NCBI GenBank assembly: GCA_020205615.1
Contig: CM035165.1
Location: 92,008,005-92,072,004 of the forward strand
Direction of reading: 5' to 3'
Source of the DNA: Panax quinquefolius
Lineage: Eukaryota > Streptophyta > Magnoliopsida > Apiales > Araliaceae
Length of the DNA: 64,000 nt
In this document: positions 57,681 through 64,000 of the stretch, in pieces
Numbering within the stretch: position 1 is the first letter of the stretch
How the letters are laid out: each line of letters starts with the position of its first letter
The notes under the pieces: model-generated
What the model was told of the DNA's origin: nothing
Databases searched by the model: none
The model's input: the letters and a program-made list of their open reading frames with translations, nothing else
Position numbers and translations under genes: made by a program

Positions 57681-58879
57681 GTCCATCTCGCTCTGTCTAT
57701 CGATTTGTGGATGATATGTCGTACTGAACTTCAACTGCGTCCCCAACTGCTCTTGAAGACTTCTCCGAAAGTTTGATATGAATCGTGGGTCACGATCTGA
57801 CACAATCAAAACTGGTGCTCCATGTCTGGAAATAATCTCCTTAACATAGAATGTTGCTAAATGATCTAAGTTTTACTTAACTCGAATTGGCAAAAAGTGA
57901 GCTGACTTCGTCAACCGGTCCACTATTACCCAAATCGCATCATATCCCTTCTGAGTCGTCGGAAGTCCCACCACAAAGTTCATCGTGATATGCTCCCACT
58001 TCCACTCCGGAATCTCCAATGACTGTAACAAGCCACTTGGTCGTTGATGTTCGCCTTTAACTCTTTGACAAGTCAAGCACCTACTCACATACACCGATAT
58101 TTCTCTCTTCATGTTCGGCCACCAAAAATTTTGTCTGAGGTCTTGATACATCTTAGTGCTACCAGGATGAATCGAGTACCTTGAACTGTGAGTCTCGTGT
58201 AATACTTGCTCCTTTAATTCCGTCTCATTCGGAACCCAAATTCTTCCTTCAAATCTCAGTAATCCCTCATTATCAAGACTAAACCTAATATCTTTTTTAG
58301 TGGTCAACCGCTTCTTCATTTGATCACACTCATCAGTTTTGAACTGCACCTCCTTGACTCTCTCTACGATGGTAAACTGAATCTCCGTCATAAACAGTCT
58401 CTGATCCGCCTCAATTGGCAACTTGACCTCTAACTCCATTCTAGCCATCTCTGTTATTAACTCAGTTTGAGCTGTTAACATAGACAACTTCTCCCGACCC
58501 TTTCTACTCAAGGTGTCGGCCACTACATTGGCTTTTCCAAGGTGATTCAGGATTTCACAGTCGTAATCCTTTATCAACTCCAACCATCTTCTTTGTCTTA
58601 TATTCAACTCCTTCTGTGTGAAGATATATTTTAGGCTCTTGTGGTCCGTATATATCTCACACTTTTCCCCATAAAGATAATGTCGCCATATCTTTAAGGC
58701 AAACACCACCGCGACCAGTTCCAGATCATGAGTATGGTAAACTTACTCATAATCCTTCAACTACCTAGATACATACGCAATGACATTGCCATGCTACATG
58801 AGCATGCAACCTAGTCCTTTATGCCAAGCATCGCTATAAACTACGAAATTTCCTGTGTCATCGGATAATGACAAAACAG
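57681..58879 (-). pseudogene. RNase H and integrase of Tekay-like element
   Basis: Reading leftwards: RNase H begins [16 protein letters not shown] (58820 region, first D), continues after stops with [20 protein letters not shown] and [20 protein letters not shown], then [20 protein letters not shown]. The integrase zinc domain is in [20 protein letters not shown] and [16 protein letters not shown]. The first catalytic D is replaced by N ([10 protein letters not shown]). After a stop at about 57873, the frame shifts and gives IVSDRDPRF and YHPQIDRQSEMD, which holds the catalytic E; the domain is cut there and joined to the LTR. The C-terminus and any chromodomain are missing. Confidence 0.85.
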
Positions 58880-59440
58880 GCGCTTCACTCAATCTCCTCT
58901 TCAATTCTTGAAAACCGTCTTCACATTTCTCAGTCCATACGTACTTCACCGTCTTCCTCGTCAACTTAGTCAGTGGAGTAGCTATCTTTGAAAATTCCTG
59001 AATGAACCTCCGATAGTAACCCGCTAACCCAAAGAAACTCCGTACCTCAGTCGGTGTTTTCGATTGTTCCCAATTCATCATGGCTTCCACCTTCGCTGGA
59101 TCTACTGAAATCCCCTCGTGGTCAATAACATGACGTAAAAACTGTACCCTCTCTAACCAAAATTCACACTTAGTGAACTTCACATTTAACTTCTCCTTTC
59201 TTAGTGTCTCCAACACTATTCTCAGGTGTTCAGCATGATCTTATGGCGTCTTAGAATAGACTAGAATATCATCGATAAACACCACGACGAACTTGTCCAA
59301 ATATTGTTTGAACACTCTGTTCATCATGTCCATAAATGCAGCAGGTGCATTAGTCAACCCAAATGACATCACCAGAAACTCGTAATGACCATACCGATTC
59401 CTGAATGCTGTCATTGGCACATCTTCATTCTTAACCTTCC
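58880..59440 (-). pseudogene. Reverse transcriptase of Tekay-like element, N-terminus deleted
   Basis: Starts inside RT with [20 protein letters not shown] and [20 protein letters not shown]. The catalytic box FIDD is intact at 59268-59279 ([15 protein letters not shown]), followed by a stop and [40 protein letters not shown] and [20 protein letters not shown]. Gag, protease and the first third of RT are absent. Frame continuity across stops shows that it is only mildly decayed compared with the nested chromovirus at 26364-35096. Confidence 0.85.
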
Positions 59441-59624
59441 GTTATCTATTTTGAATGTATAAGTAATGACCATATCTATTTTGAATGTATAAGTATCAGA
59501 ATAATAGACTATCTATTTTGATAGAATGACACCAAAGTTCGGGGAACTTTGAAATAGCTGAACAAATCGTTAATCAATAACAAGTTTTCTCGTATTCTAG
59601 GCAACACAATAATCTGTTAATGAA
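59441..59624. other. Junction filler with small tandem repeats
   Basis: This 184-bp stretch between truncated RT and truncated LTR matches neither. It contains the word tatctattttgaatgtataa twice (about 59447 and 59474) and a third partial copy near 59510. It replaces the first 225 bp of the LTR seen at 54726-54950. Such short-repeat filler is typical of end-joining repair. Confidence 0.55.
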
Positions 59625-62600
59625 AGAGTACAACGCTTTCAAAGTTTCTACGATATTCTATTGAATAAACAAGAATCAATTCTACGCAATAACAAAGTGT
59701 AATATTTTCCAGATTTATGCTGATCGATCCATTGGATCTAGAACTTCACTTCTCGGGTATCTATCAAAGATTTACTTTGATACATACGCAGGTGTATCAG
59801 ATAACCATAAAGATTAAATCATACCCCTCTGCAAGTCTAACAAGTGATCAACTTTATTATACCCTATATTATGCATAATACTTAGGTCGCGCACAATGGT
59901 CAAATATACGACTAAAAATGTTCCCTTTATATAAAAGGTTATTCTTCTCAGTCTCAGAATCAAGATTTGATTTAACAACAAAATTCAATGATTTCAATAT
60001 CTAATCACTTCTCTTCTCAAACCTATCAAGTTTTCTTTTTTGATCTAGCCGATACAACTGGCATTGATCTATCAATAAAAATTAAATTTCCTTCTCTTCT
60101 CTTCTCGGACGTATCATGTTCTAACAAATGTTCGTCTAGCTAGGATAATTAGCTAAGACATTTCTCAACATAACTCGATAATAAACATCAATTATCTGTA
60201 CTGTCAATATTAGCTACTTACAGATACGAATATTCAACAACAGTTATTCTACAAATGTATATTTTCCGAATCAGTAATTCAATTTGAATTATTAAACATG
60301 CACTAACTTCGAATAATCAACAAAAAATTCTTGGACGTGGTATAATTAGCAATAATTAACCACTATAATATTTAAACAATATTAACTCAAGGTTGAGTTA
60401 GGAAACTTGCCTCTTCCGCTGATTACAGCTACACAATAAACTTATCTGCTTCCGAAAGACCTATAACCAATAATATCGGTCTCACGATTAACACAATATT
60501 TCATATCACACAACACTGTAATTCACAGTCAATATTCTCATAGACACATTACCACATAGTCACATTAGTGTTTATAACCTATATAAACACGTAATAAATT
60601 TGACTAGTTTAGTTTGGTTGGACTTCGGTCCATTCTCGGTGTTCTAGTCACCTTATCCGACAATTAACGCAGTTATTGTCAATTAAATTTTGTTTCTAAG
60701 CTTCAATATTAATTTAGTAAGTCAATTATCATTTATAATATTTTTTAGAAGATTTTAATAATTTATAAACAATTATTATAATTTATAATAATTTTTCAAA
60801 CATCGGAATCATTTTAAATGATTTAATTATCAAATAATCTTATCATCATTAATATTTAATAATATAAAAATATTAATGTTATACTTGTCAAAATATTAAA
60901 GTTATTAGAAATAACTTAAAATATTTTTAAATCATCAATATTCCACTTAAATGATTTTTAAAATAATTAAAATCATTTTAAATAATCACCATTAATATTT
61001 AAATATTAATGAAATTATCATCAAATATTAAAAGTCATTAATTATAACCTAGAATATTTTTAAATCATTTTTCTCATTTTTAAATCAATAAAATCATTTT
61101 TAATTCATTTATTTAATATAATGATTAAATAAATCAAATATCATTGATATTCATTTATCAATGAGAACTCTCCAAAAATATAGAAAATTATATTTTGTAA
61201 TTTATAATATTTTCTAACACTTTATTCTCATTTAAAATGATTTTTAGATCAATAAAATTATTTTTATCTTATTTATTTAATTTAACAATTAAATAAATCT
61301 AATATCATTAATATTAAATTATTAATGAAAATTCTCTAAAAATATTAAAAGTTATATTTTATAACTCAAAATATTTTTAAATACATTATTCTTATTTAAA
61401 ATGATTTTTCATAATATTAAATCATTTTCTCTAATTTATTTAGTATACTAATTAAATAAATTAAATACCTTTAATATTTAAATAATTATAAATATTAAAG
61501 AAAAATATTCCAATTGGTCAAAAATTATTTTGATAATTTAAAATAATTTTGAAAACCATTTTTAATAATTTTTATAATTTATTTATATTTTTAAATAATT
61601 TCTGGAAAATCAGAAATTAGAAATTAATAAAACTGTCGCTAAAGACCTTTAGCGACACAAAGCGTCGCTGTTGGTGTTCTTGAGCTCAATAACACTGACA
61701 GCCGACAGTATCAAGAGGTCAACTTTGACCAGATTTACTTCTCAACCAAAATTGTTTCTAGACTTGATTGAGCATGGATCTGGTTGTGGAAATGCAATAC
61801 TACAATATTCAATCAGTATCTTGGTCATACAACAAACAAACAAAAAGATCTATGCTTCTAAAATCACTGTCAGACATCATTGGGTTTCCGTAAACCTGAG
61901 CGATGAATGGCCATCTTGCAGCTCGATTTAATCTAGGTTCTAGTCATTGTTTATGTGATATTATGGTCCTTATATGTAGTATACATAACAAGGAACACCT
62001 AAGAATCAATAGACCTATTAAATAACAACAAAATAACTGGTTAAGGTTCGGTCAAAGCTTGTCAGACATCCTGTTCTTCTGATTTATGGAAATTCCAGAA
62101 ATGTCACCCGTGTTCGATTAGCCTATTTTGACCACTTATAACACTTGATCAGTTGATGTTTTAAAGGATCTTAAGGCATGGGTCTATAGTCCAGACAACA
62201 GGCTACACATTGACTACAACAACATCAACAAACAACATCATAACGGACAGATCTAAGAGTTTTAATATCATGTCAGACCCTGTTTTTAAAATTTCTGGGT
62301 TGTCCAGATTTTGACTTGTCATGCCCGGTCAACGGGTTTTGACCAGGAATAACTCAAAATCTAGACATCAACTGTCTGTGATTTCACTTCCAGATCAAAA
62401 ACAACATAACAAGCTACCAATAACAACTTTAAAACAACAAATATCATAAACGAGCGAGGATCTGTGGCGACTGACATTTCTTGTCAGACCACTAAGAATG
62501 CTCAAGAACAGATTTTGAAAAACATGGTTTTTACCCACTTTGATGCTATGGATCCATGATGGATCATCATAGATCAACTAAAAACATCATATAACACCTG

Positions 62601-62864
62601 ATTAAACACTTAAACAAAAAAATTTACTTAGCAACTTGGATCAAAAAAAAAAATAGGTTTATACCTTCTAGCTTCAAATCCTTGATCTTAATCCTCCTAA
62701 CTGATCTTGGTTGATGACCAAGGGGCTGTTTTAGGGACTGAGTAACTTGATAATTTCGGAGGTTGAGAGAGAATAAGAGTTGGTGAGAGCTTTCAAGAAA
62801 AATGGGCTAAATTATTAACTTTCTCTCTCTCTCCAATCTATTTATATTAATTAGATACATTGTA
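59625..62864 (-). repeat. LTR of Tekay-like element, right copy (5' LTR), interrupted
   Basis: Matches 54951-57680 up to about 62328 and then continues 537 bp further into sequence absent from the left copy, including a CT-rich start region (62820-62835) and a minus-strand TATA box at 62838-62848. The LTR U3 end is not seen because a CACTA transposon starts at 62865. The frame at 61671-61931 has no family features. Confidence 0.75.
62838..62848 (-). promoter_or_regulatory. LTR TATA box of the Tekay-like element
   Basis: The minus strand reads AATATAAATAG, with GA-rich sequence 5-30 bp downstream (CT-rich on the plus strand at 62820-62834). Position and orientation fit the LTR promoter, which drives transcription leftwards. 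Confidence 0.5.
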
Positions 62865-64000
62865 CACTACTACAAAACAGTAAATAGACAACGCGAAAAA
62901 AACGTTGTTGTTTCAGTCAGGAAAACATCGTAGTTAAGAGTGTCATCTATTTGACACCCTTACACAATGTTTTAAAAAGGTTGTAGTTAAGCACAATACA
63001 CAACGTTTTTTAGGGAAAAACTGTTGTAGATTTGTTTTTCAAAAATTAGCAGATGCTTAAAAACGTTGTAGTAGGTATGATTCCACAACGTTTTTTGAAT
63101 AAAAACGTTTTGTTTAGTATATCAAACAATGTTTATGCACATTTACACAACATTTTTAAAATATTGTAGATTGACTTGAAAAAAATAAAAAAATTGCGGT
63201 TCACCTATATTACCAGTGCACCTACAATCTGCTAATGCCATGATATATAACTAAAATGTCTAAATTCTCATTTAAATTTAAAGCCAAAATGTATCAACCA
63301 TTCAAAATACATCCCAATAATACCATTCGTACATTCATCTAACATATTCACCGTTAACTCGAAGCTCTACATAAGAACGAAATGTGATGTCATAAAAGAA
63401 AATCAACATCAGTGTAATGATGAGATTAATTCAACATGTTGGATAAACCAACATACTGATACCCAAGTAACCTAAAATCGTCGAAAGGGAAGCTAGAATA
63501 GAGCGACAATGTTGCCTTTGTATACCGAGTGCATAACATTAAAGCTTTGATACCACTGCGAGAATCTTGTGTCTTTGCCTTCCTAATTACGCCCTCTTGA
63601 AGTTCTCGATATAATCACGGTGGCCATCAAATGCACACACTCGGTTGTAAAACTAATCAACTTTTTCATAGTAGGAAAGCAAAAGAAACATGTTGGCCAC
63701 TAAGGCATAATGCTAGATGATTTGCCTACCTCTCATTTCCTGTTGAACATTTGTCCTGAAACTAAGCCACATGCATTGTAAGTTGCAGGACTCTCAATCT
63801 GTAACAACAGAAATTTTCGTTTCATATAAGTACTCCAAATCATTATCAATATATCATAACCATTAATCAGCAGCGGATGAAGGAATAACAAAAACAAGAA
63901 AAGATAGATTAATTTCTAGTCCATACCACAAACAATATCCAATCATCACCAAGGGCCCTGTGAAACCACTTGAGAGTATGCTCAAGGAGATCTACACGGT
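62865..64000 (+). mobile_element. CACTA (EnSpm) DNA transposon, terminal region
   Basis: Begins CACTACTACAAAACAG, the characteristic terminal inverted repeat of plant CACTA elements, inserted in an LTR. The three preceding bases are gta, a candidate 3-bp target duplication that cannot be checked because the other end is outside the window. Subterminal motifs follow. From about 63200 to 64000 the sequence is AT-rich without an identifiable transposase frame; the element may be non-autonomous or its genes may lie further right. Confidence 0.8.
62888..63170. repeat. CACTA subterminal repeats
   Basis: The word aacgttgt or its complement acaacgtt, and variants, recur in both orientations at about 62901, 62966, 62978, 63001, 63021, 63062, 63086, 63103, 63126 and 63147. 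Dense short subterminal repeats of this type are transposase-binding regions in CACTA elements. Confidence 0.7.

Noticed and set aside
63541..63562. PBS-like word (gctttgataccactg) that could mark another LTR element
   Set aside because: The bases that follow do not begin with a TG terminus and no paired LTR is in the window.
1..64000. Host protein-coding genes, tRNA or rRNA genes
   Set aside because: I looked for long spliced-looking coding stretches and for conserved RNA-gene cores and found none that are not explained by transposon sequence; small or degenerate ones could still be missed by eye.

Overview
This is plant nuclear DNA, probably from a eudicot and probably pericentromeric or otherwise heterochromatic. 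It is AT-rich, and I found no host gene, tRNA or rRNA. Almost all of the 64 kb can be assigned to LTR retrotransposons of the Ty3/gypsy superfamily (Athila and chromovirus/Tekay-like lineages), nested in, truncated by and recombined with one another, plus the end of a CACTA DNA transposon. Every coding region is a retroelement pseudogene with stops and frameshifts. I could not fix the species.

Layout. 1-5829: a minus-strand LTR (family A) split by a solo-LTR-like insertion at 1349-5335. 5830-8861: a plus-strand LTR with a degenerate primer-binding site and a gag-like start, fused at 8862-9072 to a scrap of Athila ORF3. 9073-21149: a minus-strand element with very large LTRs (about 4.08 kb each) around a 2.3-kb internal region without pol (LARD-like), plus an extra partial internal copy beyond the left LTR. 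21150-40608: an Athila element (truncated 5' LTR, tRNA-Asp PBS, gag, protease, RT, RNase H, integrase, ORF3, 3' LTR). It is interrupted at the RNase H/integrase boundary by a complete minus-strand chromovirus at 26364-35096, whose 2.8-kb LTRs and 5-bp target duplication can be read directly. 40609-43918: an Athila remnant ending in a second, diverged Athila LTR type, followed by a chromovirus gag (43947-44841).

35891-45170 and 45171-54441 form a tandem duplication of about 9.28 kb, running from the Athila integrase C-terminus to the chromovirus gag. 54726-62864: a minus-strand Tekay-like element with RT, RNase H and integrase between two partial LTRs that contain AT-rich blocks and paired palindromes. 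62865-64000: a CACTA transposon terminus inserted in the right LTR.

The most unusual signal is a CpG-dense, nearly palindromic 15-mer (consensus AGCGCGGACCGCGCT). It is arrayed with alternating spacers of about 17 and 26 bp, so starts are about 32 and 41 bp apart (near 3 and 4 helical turns). The array occurs both in the Athila LTR (48588-48781) and in the ORF3 leader (36647-36912); spacer length is kept while spacer sequence is not. A second important observation is that the two 9.28-kb copies are nearly identical except for short scrambled patches, and these sit at CG/CNG-rich sites. That pattern fits either local hypermutability or base-calling error on methylated cytosines, so it bears on how far any broken ORF here can be trusted.
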